This document shows, piece after piece, positions 15,458-24,103 of a DNA stretch of 64,000 bases; the stretch's first letter is position 1, and each line of letters starts with the position of its first letter. The position numbers were made by a program, and so were the translations under genes. This DNA comes from Streptomyces triculaminicus. Its GTDB lineage: Bacteria; Actinomycetota; Actinomycetes; Streptomycetales; Streptomycetaceae. The notes under the pieces were generated by a model that saw nothing but the letters and a program-made list of their open reading frames with translations, was not told the DNA's origin and searched no databases. The DNA lies in contig NZ_JAFMOF010000002.1 of the NCBI RefSeq assembly GCF_017349075.1, positions 1 to 64,000 of the forward strand, in the 5' to 3' direction.

Positions 15458-16957
15458 ATGACGAGCAGCACCGAGACCACCGCCACCACCCCGCAGGTTG
15501 CGGTCAACGACATCGGTAACGAGGAAGCCTTCCTCGCCGCGATCGACGAGACGATCAAGTACTTCAACGACGGCGACATCGTCGACGGCGTCATCGTGAA
15601 GGTCGACCGGGACGAGGTCCTGCTCGACATCGGTTACAAGACCGAGGGTGTCATCCCCTCGCGCGAGCTCTCGATCAAGCACGACGTCGACCCGAACGAG
15701 GTCGTCAAGGTCGGCGACGAGATCGAGGCCCTGGTTCTCCAGAAGGAGGACAAGGAAGGCCGCCTGATCCTCTCGAAGAAGCGCGCCCAGTACGAGCGCG
15801 CCTGGGGCACCATCGAGAAGATCAAGGAAGAGGACGGGATCGTCACCGGTACCGTCATCGAGGTCGTCAAGGGTGGTCTCATCCTCGACATCGGCCTCCG
15901 TGGCTTCCTGCCGGCCTCCCTGGTCGAGATGCGTCGCGTCCGCGACCTCCAGCCCTACGTGGGCAAGGAGCTCGAGGCCAAGATCATCGAGCTGGACAAG
16001 AACCGCAACAACGTGGTCCTGTCCCGCCGCGCCTGGCTGGAGCAGACCCAGAGCGAGGTCCGCCAGACCTTCCTCACCACCCTCCAGAAGGGTCAGGTGC
16101 GCTCCGGCGTCGTCTCCTCCATCGTCAACTTCGGTGCCTTCGTGGACCTGGGCGGCGTCGACGGTCTCGTCCACGTCTCCGAGCTGTCCTGGAAGCACAT
16201 CGACCACCCGTCCGAGGTTGTCGAGGTCGGCCAGGAGGTCACCGTCGAGGTTCTCGACGTGGACATGGACCGCGAGCGCGTCTCCCTGTCGCTCAAGGCC
16301 ACCCAGGAAGACCCGTGGCAGCAGTTCGCCCGGACCCACCAGATCGGTCAGGTCGTCCCGGGTAAGGTCACCAAGCTCGTCCCCTTCGGTGCGTTCGTGC
16401 GCGTCGACGAGGGCATCGAGGGCCTGGTCCACATCTCCGAGCTGGCCGAGCGCCACGTGGAGATCCCGGAGCAGGTCGTCCAGGTCAACGACGAGATCTT
16501 CGTCAAGGTCATCGACATCGACCTCGAGCGTCGTCGCATCAGCCTCTCGCTGAAGCAGGCCAACGAGTCCTTCGGTGCCGACCCGTCCGTGGTCGAGTTC
16601 GACCCGACCCTGTACGGCATGGCCGCGTCCTACGACGACCAGGGCAACTACATCTACCCCGAGGGCTTCGACCCCGAGGCCAACGACTGGCTGCCGGGTT
16701 ACGAGAAGCAGCGCGAGGAGTGGGAGCGCCAGTACGCCGAGGCGCAGCAGCGCTTCGAGCAGCACCAGGCGCAGGTCATCAAGTCCCGCGAGGCGGACGC
16801 CGAGGCTGCGGCCGAGGGCACCCAGGCCGCCCCGCAGGCCGGTGGCCAGGCTTCCGGCGGTTCGTACTCCTCGGAGTCGGCCGACACCTCCGGCGCCCTG
16901 GCGTCGGACGAGGCTCTCGCCGCCCTGCGCGAGAAGCTCGCCGGCGGCCAGAGCTGA
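15458..16957 (+). CDS. rpsA: 30S ribosomal protein S1
   Basis: 499 residues with four S1/OB domains, the usual actinobacterial form (six in E. coli). Approximate domains: 35-105 (GDIVDGVIVKVDRDEVLLDI), 118-187 (GTVIEVVKGGLILDIGLRGF), 206-276 (VSSIVNFGAFVDLGGVDGLV) and 293-362 (VTKLVPFGAFVRVDEGIEGL). The last two are the most canonical. The C-terminal ~120 residues are acidic and low-complexity, with a Gln/Glu-rich helix (EWERQYAEAQQRFEQHQAQV). S1 helps recruit mRNA to the ribosome. ATG at 15458. A terminator follows. Confidence 0.97.
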   Translation: MTSSTETTATTPQVAVNDIGNEEAFLAAIDETIKYFNDGDIVDGVIVKVDRDEVLLDIGYKTEGVIPSRELSIKHDVDPNEVVKVGDEIEALVLQKEDKEGRLILSKKRAQYERAWGTIEKIKEEDGIVTGTVIEVVKGGLILDIGLRGFLPASLVEMRRVRDLQPYVGKELEAKIIELDKNRNNVVLSRRAWLEQTQSEVRQTFLTTLQKGQVRSGVVSSIVNFGAFVDLGGVDGLVHVSELSWKHIDHPSEVVEVGQEVTVEVLDVDMDRERVSLSLKATQEDPWQQFARTHQIGQVVPGKVTKLVPFGAFVRVDEGIEGLVHISELAERHVEIPEQVVQVNDEIFVKVIDIDLERRRISLSLKQANESFGADPSVVEFDPTLYGMAASYDDQGNYIYPEGFDPEANDWLPGYEKQREEWERQYAEAQQRFEQHQAQVIKSREADAEAAAEGTQAAPQAGGQASGGSYSSESADTSGALASDEALAALREKLAGGQS

Positions 16958-16991
16958 GGCTCTGACCGGTAGCAGCTGACAGCTGACTGAT

Positions 16992-17025
16992 GTAAGGCCC
17001 GCTCTCCTTGGAGGGCGGGCCTTAC
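16992..17025 (+). terminator. Terminator hairpin after rpsA
   Basis: 11-bp perfect outer stem (GTAAGGCCCGC pairing with GCGGGCCTTAC) with an inner CTCC/GGAG extension, 35 nt after the rpsA stop. Confidence 0.8.
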
Positions 17026-17110
17026 TCATGCCCCGAAACCGGCCGACCCGGGAATGGCCGGGGCCTCCAAGGACGTTCCCCCGTACGGAACATGAGGAGG
17101 AACGGTCACC

Positions 17111-18055
17111 GTGTTGGATCCGCAGGATTTGTACGAATGGGAGCCCAAGGGGCTCGCCGTCGCCGACCTGGCCCTGGCCCAGGACACCGCCGGCCTGGTC
17201 ATGCTCTACCACTTCGACGGCTACATCGACGCCGGCGAGACGGGCGACCTGATTGTCAAGCGGCTGCTCGACGGCCTGCCGCACCAGGTCGTCGCCCGCT
17301 TCGACCACGACAGGCTCATCGACTACCGCGCACGTCGCCCCCTGCTGACGTTCCAGCGCGACCACTGGGCCGCCTACGAGACCCCGGCCATCGAGCTGCG
17401 CCTGGTGCAGGACGCCACGGGCGCCCCCTTCCTCCTCCTCAGCGGCCCCGAGCCGGACGTGGAGTGGGAGCGGTTCGCCGCCGCCGTGCGCCAACTGATC
17501 GAGCGGCTCGGCGTGCGCCTGTCCGTGAACTTCCACGGCATCCCCATGGGCGTGCCCCACACCCGCCCGGTCGGCCTCACCCCGCACGGCAACCGCACCG
17601 ACCTCATGCCCGGTCACCGCGGCCCCTTCGACGAGGCCCAGGTGCCCGGCAGCGCCGAGTCCCTCATCGAGTACCGCCTGGCCGAGTCCGGCCACGACGT
17701 CCTCGGCGTCGCCGCCCACGTCCCGCACTACGTCGCCCGCTCCCCTTACCCCGACGCCGCCCTCACCGCCCTCGAGGCGATCACCGCGGCCACCGGCCTC
17801 GTGCTGCCCAACGCCGCCCACTCCCTGCGCAACGCCGCGCTGCGCACGCAGGAGGAGATCGAGCGCCAGCTCGCCGAGGGCGAGGAGGACCTCGTCTCGC
17901 TCGTACGGGGCCTCGAGCACCAGTACGACGCCGTGGCCGGCGCCGAGACCCGTGGCAACCTGGTCGCCGAGCCCGTCGACCTGCCGTCCGCCGACGAACT
18001 GGGCGCGGAGTTCGAGCGGTTCCTCGCCGACAGGGAGGGCGACGGCGGGCGCTGA
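17111..18055 (+). CDS. PAC2 family protein
   Basis: 314 residues. Matches the PAC2 (proteasome assembly chaperone 2-like) family widespread in actinobacteria: [16 protein letters not shown] near the N-terminus, [31 protein letters not shown] and [20 protein letters not shown]. The C-terminal part is helical and acidic. GTG start after GGAGGAAC. The name comes from eukaryotic proteasome chaperones; a proteasome role has not been shown for the bacterial family. It lies between rpsA and coaE on the same strand. Confidence 0.87.
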   Translation: MLDPQDLYEWEPKGLAVADLALAQDTAGLVMLYHFDGYIDAGETGDLIVKRLLDGLPHQVVARFDHDRLIDYRARRPLLTFQRDHWAAYETPAIELRLVQDATGAPFLLLSGPEPDVEWERFAAAVRQLIERLGVRLSVNFHGIPMGVPHTRPVGLTPHGNRTDLMPGHRGPFDEAQVPGSAESLIEYRLAESGHDVLGVAAHVPHYVARSPYPDAALTALEAITAATGLVLPNAAHSLRNAALRTQEEIERQLAEGEEDLVSLVRGLEHQYDAVAGAETRGNLVAEPVDLPSADELGAEFERFLADREGDGGR

Positions 18056-18067
18056 CCGGGCGCCCGA

Positions 18068-18073
18068 TAGCGT
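18068..18073 (+). promoter_or_regulatory. -10 element giving a probable leaderless coaE transcript
   Basis: TAGCGT ends 6 nt before the coaE ATG at 18080, and no Shine-Dalgarno precedes that ATG. This fits transcription starting at the start codon. The -35 is unclear. Confidence 0.4.
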
Positions 18074-18079
18074 GGGCCC

Positions 18080-18682
18080 ATGCTGAAGGTGGGCCTCACG
18101 GGCGGAATCGGCGCGGGCAAGAGCGAGGTGTCACGGCTCCTGGCCTCGTACGGAGCGGTGATCGTCGACTCCGACAGGATCGCGCGGGAAGTGGTCGAGC
18201 CGGGCACGCCCGGACTCGCGGCGGTCGTCGCCGAGTTCGGGCCCGGCGTCCTCACCCCCGAGGGCACCCTCGACCGGCCGAAGCTCGGCGCGATCGTCTT
18301 CGCCGACCCGGACCGGCTCGCCGCCCTCAACGCCATCGTCCACCCGCTCGTCCGCGCCCGCTCCGCCGAGCTCGAGGCGGCGGCGGGCACGGCCGCCGTG
18401 GTCGTCCACGACGTCCCCCTCCTCGCCGAGAACGGGCTCGCCCCCCTCTACGACCTCGTCGTGGTCGTCGACGCCGGCACCGACACCCGCCTCGACCGCC
18501 TCGTACGGCTGCGGGGCATGGCCCCCGACGAGGCCCGGGCCCGGATGGCCGCGCAGGCCTCGCGCGAGGAGCGGCTCGCGGTCGCCGACGTCGTCATCGA
18601 CAACGACGGCCCCCTCGAGACGCTGGAACCCCGGGTCGCGGCGGTGTGGGAGGACCTGCGCCGGCGGGCCGACCAGGACTGA
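18080..18682 (+). CDS. coaE: Dephospho-CoA kinase
   Basis: Last step of coenzyme A synthesis: phosphorylates the ribose 3'-OH of dephospho-CoA with ATP. 200 residues, standard single-domain length. P-loop [20 protein letters not shown] (res ~4-23), [30 protein letters not shown] and the LID-type [20 protein letters not shown]. The ATG at 18080 lacks a ribosome site and sits just after a TAGCGT hexamer, so leaderless translation is likely. 24 bp downstream of the PAC2 gene. Confidence 0.95.
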   Translation: MLKVGLTGGIGAGKSEVSRLLASYGAVIVDSDRIAREVVEPGTPGLAAVVAEFGPGVLTPEGTLDRPKLGAIVFADPDRLAALNAIVHPLVRARSAELEAAAGTAAVVVHDVPLLAENGLAPLYDLVVVVDAGTDTRLDRLVRLRGMAPDEARARMAAQASREERLAVADVVIDNDGPLETLEPRVAAVWEDLRRRADQD

Positions 18683-18896
18683 CGGCGGCTGGACCGTTCG
18701 CCCTATCGGGTGAGGCCCGCGGCGGCCCGCGGGGAGGGCCGGACGGCCCGTACACGGCCTCGTACCGGCGCTTCCGGCCCCACCGAGACGCCTGAGCGCC
18801 GGCCGGCGTGCGTCGCGGTGCGCGCGGATGCCCGGCGCGGATGAGTAGCGTTGCGCCCTCGACAGCGTCAGTGGAGCCGTCGTGAGGGGAGCACTC

Positions 18897-19478
18897 ATGG
18901 CCATGCCCGAACTGCTCGGCGTAAGCCCGCTCGCGCCACCGCCCGTCCGCAGGTACCGGACCCGCGTCGGCGGCTTCTGCGTCGTCCTGGCCGGGCTAGC
19001 CCTCATGGAGGTCTCGGTCACGCACGCGGTGAAGGCCGCCGGCTATGTGGCCGACAGGGGCACCGTGACGGTCGCCCACTGCCGGATCCACCCGGCGCGG
19101 GGCCGCCGCAACGAGGAGAGCGTCTGCGACGGCGTCTACCGCCCCGCCGACGGCGGCGCCGCGCGCGACGACGCCGAAATCGACGGGTGGTACGTGCCCG
19201 GGGAGCAGGTGACCGTCTACCGCGAGGCCTCCGAGTACTTCCTCCTGAGCATGCGGGCCTTCTGGGGCTGGATGATCCTCTTCTTCCTCGGCATGCTCGG
19301 CGCCGCGCACGGCATGGTGACCATCGTCGTCGGCTTCCGCCGCACGACCATCGCCCAGTTCACCGCCGCCCGCGAGATGGTCGGGTGCTCCCTGATGGCG
19401 GAGCCCGTGAAGTGGCTGCGACGGGTGGGAGGCGTGGGCGCGCTGCTGTGCCTCCTGCTGGCGCTGGTATCGCCGTAG
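18897..19478 (+). CDS. Two- or three-pass membrane protein of unknown function
   Basis: 193 residues from the ATG at 18897, chosen because GAGGGGAG lies 6-12 nt before it; a GTG at 18882 would place that site inside the gene. Hydrophobic segments: FCVVLAGLALMEVSVTHAV (~30-48), a loop with two Cys (AHCRIHP and ESVCDGVY, possible disulphide), FWGWMILFFLGMLGAAHGMV (~122-141) and GVGALLCLLLALVS at the C-terminus. The loop between the first two helices resembles a DUF3592-like extracytoplasmic domain. 38 bp before an ESX-like gene and probably in its operon. Confidence 0.7.
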   Translation: MAMPELLGVSPLAPPPVRRYRTRVGGFCVVLAGLALMEVSVTHAVKAAGYVADRGTVTVAHCRIHPARGRRNEESVCDGVYRPADGGAARDDAEIDGWYVPGEQVTVYREASEYFLLSMRAFWGWMILFFLGMLGAAHGMVTIVVGFRRTTIAQFTAAREMVGCSLMAEPVKWLRRVGGVGALLCLLLALVSP

Positions 19479-19516
19479 GACGCACGGTGCGTCCACGCGA
19501 AAGGGGGAGGGATCCG

Positions 19517-19843
19517 ATGGGACTTCAGGTGGACACCGGCCGGCTGGAGCAGTTCTCCCGGCAGGTCGGCAGAGGCGCCGAGGACGCGGGGGAACTTCTC
19601 TCCTACGCCCGCGGGTTCACGCGCATCTCCGTCGAGCGGGCCGGGCTGATGGCCGACGTGGCCGGACACCACCGCGCCGTACGCGCCGACGTCCTGAGCG
19701 CCCTCGAACGGCTCGCCGGCGTTCTGCGGCACTCCTCGGACGAGTTGGGCGCCTCGGCGTCCTACTACCGGCACACCGACCGGGACGTGGCGGCCGACTT
19801 CGACGCGGCCCGCCCGCGGGTGAGGCGACCGGGCCGGCCGTGA
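19517..19843 (+). CDS. ESX/type VII secretion target-like protein (EspC/DUF2580-like)
   Basis: 108 residues: GLQVDTGRLEQFSRQVGRGA, a mostly helical body, and a C-terminal helix followed by Arg/Pro-rich residues. Size and helix-turn-helix layout match the ESX secretion-associated EspC/DUF2580-type targets, and the YYRHTDRDVAADFD end resembles their YxxxD/E-type export signal. Strong ribosome site GGGGGAGGG before the ATG. Its last 4 bp overlap the next gene (GTGA), so the two are probably translated and act together. No EccC ATPase or other ESX core gene is in the window. Confidence 0.65.
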   Translation: MGLQVDTGRLEQFSRQVGRGAEDAGELLSYARGFTRISVERAGLMADVAGHHRAVRADVLSALERLAGVLRHSSDELGASASYYRHTDRDVAADFDAARPRVRRPGRP

Positions 19844-20574
19844 CGTTCACCGATGTCGCGGACCCCACGACGCATCTCGTACCCCCGGCGAAGCCGGAGG
19901 AGTTCACCGATCCCATGAAGCCGATCAACGCCGTGGCCGACGTGCTCAGCCCCGGATCGTGGCTGCTGAAACTGGCCGAGCTGATGCTGCCCAGGGACCC
20001 GGTGGAATGGGCGCAGCAGATCTTCGCCGGGGACTGGACGGCCTACGCCGAATGCTCCCAGGCCTGGCGGAACCTCGGCCTGGCGTGCGACGCCCTGGCC
20101 CGCAACCTCGAGTCGGGCAACGACGCCATCGACGCGGCCTGGCACGGCAACGCCGCCGACGCGGCCTTCCTCTACTTCGACGCCCTGCGAAGGAACCTCG
20201 AGGAGTTCCGCGACTCCCTGAACGCGATGGGCGGCGAGTACCTGGCCATCGCGCAGTCGGTCTCCCTCACCGCCGAGGCCGTCGGCCAGTGCATCGGCGC
20301 GATCGTCGACGCAGCGGTCACCGCCGCCATCGCGGCCGCCGCCTCCACGGCCGCCGGGTGGACCGGCTGGGCCGCCGCGATGGGATACGCGCTGGGGGCG
20401 GCGGAGGCCAAGGTCATCCTCAGGGAGTGGGGGCGGATGACCCACCTCGTCAACGCCGCCCAGGTGAGCGTGAGCGCCGGCTACGCGTCCATCGAGCGCC
20501 TCGGCGGTCAGATCACGGCCAGGCTCAACGCCTTCCCCCTGCCCCGCGCGAGCTACGACCATCCGGCAGTCTGA
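19840..20574 (+). CDS. WXG100-like protein with C-terminal hydrophobic domain
   Basis: 244 residues. The central WHG turn (DAAWHGNAADAAFLYFDALR, ~res 104-123) between two helices is the WXG100 hallmark. It is followed by a Gly/Ala-rich hydrophobic stretch (~150-190; IVDAAVTAAIAAAASTAAGW) that may be a membrane hairpin. The fold resembles the N-terminus of polymorphic toxins, but no toxin domain follows; the protein ends SYDHPAV. GTG start overlaps the preceding stop. Likely substrate or partner of a type VII system encoded elsewhere. Confidence 0.6.
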   Translation: MTFTDVADPTTHLVPPAKPEEFTDPMKPINAVADVLSPGSWLLKLAELMLPRDPVEWAQQIFAGDWTAYAECSQAWRNLGLACDALARNLESGNDAIDAAWHGNAADAAFLYFDALRRNLEEFRDSLNAMGGEYLAIAQSVSLTAEAVGQCIGAIVDAAVTAAIAAAASTAAGWTGWAAAMGYALGAAEAKVILREWGRMTHLVNAAQVSVSAGYASIERLGGQITARLNAFPLPRASYDHPAV

Positions 20575-20588
20575 GCCAGGAGCGACCC

Positions 20589-20882
20589 ATGGGTGAACGA
20601 GAAGTGGGCCACGAGGAGTTCCTCGCCCCCGGCCGTGACGAGACACAGGCCCGCGTCGTCCACCGGGCGCTGCGGCACCTGGCCGACGGCAGCGCCGGCG
20701 AGGTCCTGCGGGAGATGGCCCGCGAGGTCCTCTCCGGCCGTCTCGGCCTCGACGAGGCCGTACGGGTCGGCGCGTACGCCGAGGCGCTGGGCGAGCGGAC
20801 CCGGCCGCTGCGGGAGGCGTGGGAGCGCGGCGCCCCGCGCGGCCCGCAGGACCCGGAGGCGACGCCGCCGGGCGGCCGCTAG
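20589..20882 (+). CDS. 97-residue hypothetical protein downstream of WXG100-like gene
   Basis: Hydrophilic, predicted all-helical: GHEEFLAPGRDETQARVVHR, GEVLREMAREVLSGRLGLDE, ALGERTRPLREAWERG, then a Pro/Gly tail. Starts 15 bp after the WXG100-like stop with an AGGAG site, so it is in the same operon. It could be a small chaperone or immunity-type partner, which is only an inference from position. No family recognised. Confidence 0.55.
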   Translation: MGEREVGHEEFLAPGRDETQARVVHRALRHLADGSAGEVLREMAREVLSGRLGLDEAVRVGAYAEALGERTRPLREAWERGAPRGPQDPEATPPGGR

Positions 20883-20952
20883 CGGGCGTCGGGCGGGTGT
20901 CGGGTGGGCCTCGGGCGGCGTCGGGCGAGCGTCCCCTGAGGGCGGGCGCACG

Positions 20953-21225
20953 CTAGTGGCGCGGCTTTCCCTCGTGGACCGGTTCGTAGGGCGGGACGTC
21001 GCGGCCCGGCTGGTAGTGCGGGCCCTGCCGGATATGGCGGATGATCACCGTCAGGTCGACGACGGTCACCAGCAGTAGCAGCCCGCAGGCGACCGCCCAG
21101 CCCACCCGGCCCGCCACGGCGAACGCCGCCGTACCGGCCGCGGCGCACACCAGGCCGAAGACGGCGAGGCCGCAGCGCAGCCGCAGCGGACTGCGGGCGG
21201 TGCTCGGTTCGTTGCCCGTACGCAT
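20953..21225 (-). CDS. DUF6343 family small membrane protein
   Basis: 90 residues. After RTGNEPSTARSPLRLRCGLA come two hydrophobic helices (LAVFGLVCAAAGTAAFAV and WAVACGLLLLVTVVDLTVI), then the conserved tail RQGPHYQPGRDVPPYEPVH. This layout is characteristic of a Streptomyces DUF6343 family. ATG at 21225 with a GGGAG site upstream. 53 bp downstream of the WGR-protein gene on the same strand, so it may share its transcript. Function unknown. Confidence 0.75.
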   Translation of the reverse strand: MRTGNEPSTARSPLRLRCGLAVFGLVCAAAGTAAFAVAGRVGWAVACGLLLLVTVVDLTVIIRHIRQGPHYQPGRDVPPYEPVHEGKPRH

Positions 21226-21277
21226 GGCGCACCATCTCCCACCCCCAGGATCCACCCGCGCGGGCGGATCCGGGGCG

Positions 21278-22708
21278 TCAGAGCAGGCGCTGGATCTCGC
21301 CGCGCACGCGGTAGAAGCCGGACGCCGTGGGGGACAGGGCCTCGACGACGTAGCGGGCGCCTGCCTGGCGTACGTGGCGGGGGAACTGGACGTTCCAGGC
21401 GGGTTCGTAGCCGTCGGAGACGACGTGGACGCGGAGCCGGCCGCCCTGCTGCACGCACTCGACCACGATGCCGGAGGCGGGCGGGGCGGAGACCGTGGCG
21501 ACCGTGGTGGCGGGGGCGTAGGTGGGCAGCGCGGCGGCCGACTTGATGTCCAGCGGCACCGGGACCGTGCCGCCCTGCGCGGCCGCGATGGCGCCTTCCG
21601 AGGCGTCGACGCAGACCAGGGAGCCGTCCGTGGTGACCATATAGAGCTTCTCGTCGAGGTACTGCATGGACAGCGCCGAGCCGCCGCCCGTGCCGAGCTT
21701 CCACAGCCGCGTGCCGTCCGCCGCGAAGCAGTACACGGACGAGGAGGAGTCGCCGGCGAAGACGTAGCGGCCGTCGGGGGCGGTGGCGCAGGAGTAGACC
21801 GCCGCGTCGCAGCGGTACGTGGCCTCCACGGCGCCGTCGGCCTTGGCCAGCCGCTGGACGACGTTGCGGTGGGTGCCCGCGTACACCGCGTGCGCCTCCT
21901 GCCAGCCGAAGAGCACCGAGCCGGTGGTCCGCGTGTGCCACAGCTCGCCGCCGCCGTCCTGGGCGTACGCGGTGACGCCGGCGCTGTGGCCGTGGTAGAC
22001 CGCGCGCTCGTCGCGGCGCACCATCCAGGCCGCCTGCCCGGAGCTTCTGCGCGACCACTGGTACTCGTCCTCGTGGTCGATGACGGTGAGCCCGCCGTCG
22101 CGGTCGGCGACGTTGAGGACCCCCTCGTGGATGTCGAGCCAGAAGATGTCGACGTCGGAGGCGATCTCGTAGGCGGCGAAGGGCACCTTGGCGGACAGGT
22201 CGTACACCGTGCCGTCGTCACAGCCCGCGTAGATCCAGAAGTCGTCCGCCACCAGGCACTTGACGCCGTCCGGCAGACGGTAGCGCGCGAGGACCTCGCC
22301 GTCGTGGCCCAGGGTGTAGACGTCGCCGGCCTGGTTGCCCACCCAGCAGCGGTCCTCGCCGATGTGGATGCCGAACGCGGCGGAACCGGTGCGGAAGCGC
22401 CACAGGACCGGGGCCACCGCGCGGGCCGTGGAGGGGGCGGAGGCGACCTGGCGGCGCGTCACCGGCCGGGCCGCCCGGCCGCCGGGCACCGCGGGGGCGT
22501 AGCCCTTGCGCACCTTCTCGCCGACCTTCCTCGCCGCCGCGGCGCGCGCCTTCTCGACGGTGGGGAAGACCGAGCTCTGCACCTGCCCGGCCGCGCCGAT
22601 GCGTCCGTAGCGCACGGCCACCGTCGTGCCGTCGACCGTCACCTCGTAGAACTTGTGCGCCCCGCCGCCGTCCTGGGACAGCTCCAGGTACGTCGTGTTC
22701 CCCGCCAT
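21278..22708 (-). CDS. WGR-domain/beta-propeller protein, predicted DNA-damage inducible
   Basis: 476 residues. The first ~75 form a WGR domain (NTTYLELSQDGGGAHKFYEV, then VRYGRIGAAGQVQ and an Ala/Lys-rich helix KARAAAARKVGEKVRKGY). This domain occurs in eukaryotic PARPs, where it contacts damaged DNA, and in bacterial MolR-type proteins. After a linker, ~res 95-400 form a WD40/PQQ-like propeller with recurring units such as CWVGNQAGDVYTLGHDGEVL, YVFAGDSSSSVYCFAADGTR and YMVTTDGSLVCVDASEG. The last ~70 residues form a separate small domain. ATG at 22708 has a GAGAGGGG site. Its promoter is a perfect match to the PafBC-type damage promoter, which suggests a role in the DNA-damage response. No catalytic domain seen. 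Confidence 0.85.
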   Translation of the reverse strand: MAGNTTYLELSQDGGGAHKFYEVTVDGTTVAVRYGRIGAAGQVQSSVFPTVEKARAAAARKVGEKVRKGYAPAVPGGRAARPVTRRQVASAPSTARAVAPVLWRFRTGSAAFGIHIGEDRCWVGNQAGDVYTLGHDGEVLARYRLPDGVKCLVADDFWIYAGCDDGTVYDLSAKVPFAAYEIASDVDIFWLDIHEGVLNVADRDGGLTVIDHEDEYQWSRRSSGQAAWMVRRDERAVYHGHSAGVTAYAQDGGGELWHTRTTGSVLFGWQEAHAVYAGTHRNVVQRLAKADGAVEATYRCDAAVYSCATAPDGRYVFAGDSSSSVYCFAADGTRLWKLGTGGGSALSMQYLDEKLYMVTTDGSLVCVDASEGAIAAAQGGTVPVPLDIKSAAALPTYAPATTVATVSAPPASGIVVECVQQGGRLRVHVVSDGYEPAWNVQFPRHVRQAGARYVVEALSPTASGFYRVRGEIQRLL

Positions 22709-22758
22709 GGCAAAGCCCCTCTCCCACCGGCCGTGGCGACCGGTCTCGACTGACGGGA

Positions 22759-22781
22759 ACGCTAGGGGCAGCCACTGACAA
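22759..22781 (-). promoter_or_regulatory. PafBC-type DNA-damage promoter of the WGR-protein gene
   Basis: Reading the minus strand: TTGTCAGTG (22781-22773), 8 nt, TAGCGT (22764-22759). Every consensus position of TTGTCRGTG-N8-TANNNT is met. The predicted start leaves a ~45-nt leader with a normal Shine-Dalgarno before the ATG at 22708. Confidence 0.8.
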
Positions 22782-22866
22782 TCGGTCACGAGCCGGGGGA
22801 CGAGCGGGCGGAGGAGGGCGCTCCGGTGGCCGGGCCGGAGCGCCTGACGTGCAGGTCAGCGGTGGT

Positions 22867-23838
22867 TCACAGCGCGTCGTCCAGGGTGGCCTCCGCGTCG
22901 GTCGTGGCCGGCAGCCCGTCGAGGAACGAGGGGTCGTCCCCGTCGTCGGCCAGGGCCTCCGCGATGACGTGCGGGGCGTTGGTGATGATGCCGTCGACGC
23001 CCATCCGGGCCAGGGCGACCGCCTCGTCGGCGTCGTCGACGGTCCACGCCGAGACCTCCAGCGGCCGCCCGTGCGGGCCCTTGAGGGCGTGGACGGAACG
23101 CAGCCAGGAGGGGGTGACGCTCTTGTACGAGGGGTTGATCTGGTCGGCGAAGGCGGCGTAGGAGCGCAGCTCGGAGGCCTTGGGGGCGCCCAGGAAGCCC
23201 TTCTTGAGGTCGGGGCGGAGCGTGTGCAGCGTCCTCAGGGACGAGGCGTTGAAGCTCTGGACGATCAGCCTGCCTCTGACGTGCGCCGCGTCGAGCCAGC
23301 CGGTGCGGCGCAGTTCGGCGACTATCTGCCGCTCGATGCCGGGGTAGAGCTCCGGCGCCTTCACCTCCAGCAGCAGCTTCTGTCGGTTGTGGTCGACCCG
23401 GCGCAGATAGCGGTCGAGGGTCGGCACCCGCTCGCCCTTGAAGCGGCGGTCGTACCAGCTGCCGGCGTCCAGCGTGCCGATCTCGGCGAGGGTGAAGTCG
23501 GAGACCTTCCACGGCGCGCGCCCGGGGTAGAGCCGCTTCACGTCGGTGGTCCGCTCCAGGGTGGTGTCGTGCATGACGATCAGGGCGCCGTCCTTGGTGC
23601 GCTGGACGTCGTTCTCCACCCAGACGGTACCCAGCCGGGCGGCCCTGTCGATGGACGCCAGGGTGTTCTCCGGCGCCTGGACCGGCACCCCGCGGTGGCC
23701 GATGACGACGGGCTCGGCGTGGCGCGTGGCGGCGGCCGCCGGGGCGGCGGCGAGGCCGACCGTGGACAGGGAGGCGAGCGTCGTCAGGGACAGGGCGAGA
23801 AGTGCGCTGGTCACGGTGGAGACGGGGCGGATGCGCAT
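22867..23838 (-). CDS. glpQ: Secreted glycerophosphodiester phosphodiesterase
   Basis: Hydrolyses glycerophosphodiesters to glycerol-3-phosphate and an alcohol. 323 residues with a Sec-type signal peptide (~1-37; [18 protein letters not shown], cleavage likely after AAA). GDPD signature: [20 protein letters not shown] (His and Glu of the active site), [20 protein letters not shown] (metal ligands, second catalytic His). The C-terminal half is a TIM-barrel with [28 protein letters not shown] ends. ATG at 23838 with AGGAG. Three 18-bp repeats 50-110 bp upstream probably control it. The gene symbol follows the family; Streptomyces have several paralogues. Confidence 0.9.
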   Translation of the reverse strand: MRIRPVSTVTSALLALSLTTLASLSTVGLAAAPAAAATRHAEPVVIGHRGVPVQAPENTLASIDRAARLGTVWVENDVQRTKDGALIVMHDTTLERTTDVKRLYPGRAPWKVSDFTLAEIGTLDAGSWYDRRFKGERVPTLDRYLRRVDHNRQKLLLEVKAPELYPGIERQIVAELRRTGWLDAAHVRGRLIVQSFNASSLRTLHTLRPDLKKGFLGAPKASELRSYAAFADQINPSYKSVTPSWLRSVHALKGPHGRPLEVSAWTVDDADEAVALARMGVDGIITNAPHVIAEALADDGDDPSFLDGLPATTDAEATLDDAL

Positions 23839-23889
23839 GGCGGCTCCTCGTGGCGTCCGGACCGGGTGCGCGGCTCGCGCCCGGCCAGC

Positions 23890-23950
23890 GTGTACGGAAA
23901 GTCGTACCTGGTGCACGGAAAGTCGTACCTACGTGCACGGAAAGTCGTAC
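23890..23950. repeat. Three tandem 18-bp repeats between glpQ and uvrB
   Basis: Copies of GTGYACGGAAAGTCGTAC at 23890-23907, 23911-23928 and 23933-23950; the first has T, the others C, at Y. Start-to-start spacing is 21 and 22 bp, two helical turns, so a protein would sit on one DNA face. Each copy has short inverted ends (TACG...CGTA in the first). They lie 52-112 bp upstream of glpQ and 154-214 bp upstream of uvrB. They do not match the PHO box direct-repeat pattern. Confidence 0.85.
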
Positions 23951-24074
23951 ACGAAACACCTACGCGATCGCGACGGGCAGGGCACCCAGACGAAGGACCC
24001 TTTGCCGAGTCTTCGCCGCGCGTTCGCCCGCGACGGGCCCGGAAAACGAGGGCCGAACGGGCGGGGCGAGGCCA

Positions 24075-24097
24075 TTGTCAGTGGTGGGCCGTACGGT
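24075..24097 (+). promoter_or_regulatory. PafBC-type DNA-damage promoter of uvrB
   Basis: TTGTCAGTG (24075-24083), 8 nt, TACGGT (24092-24097), a full consensus match. The -10 ends 6 nt before the uvrB ATG at 24104, implying a leaderless transcript. Confidence 0.82.
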
Positions 24098-24103
24098 GGT
24101 GTC

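Noticed and set aside
23890..23950. PHO boxes upstream of glpQ
   Set aside because: The PHO box is an 11-bp direct repeat resembling GTTCACC; these repeats have a different sequence and 21-22 bp period.
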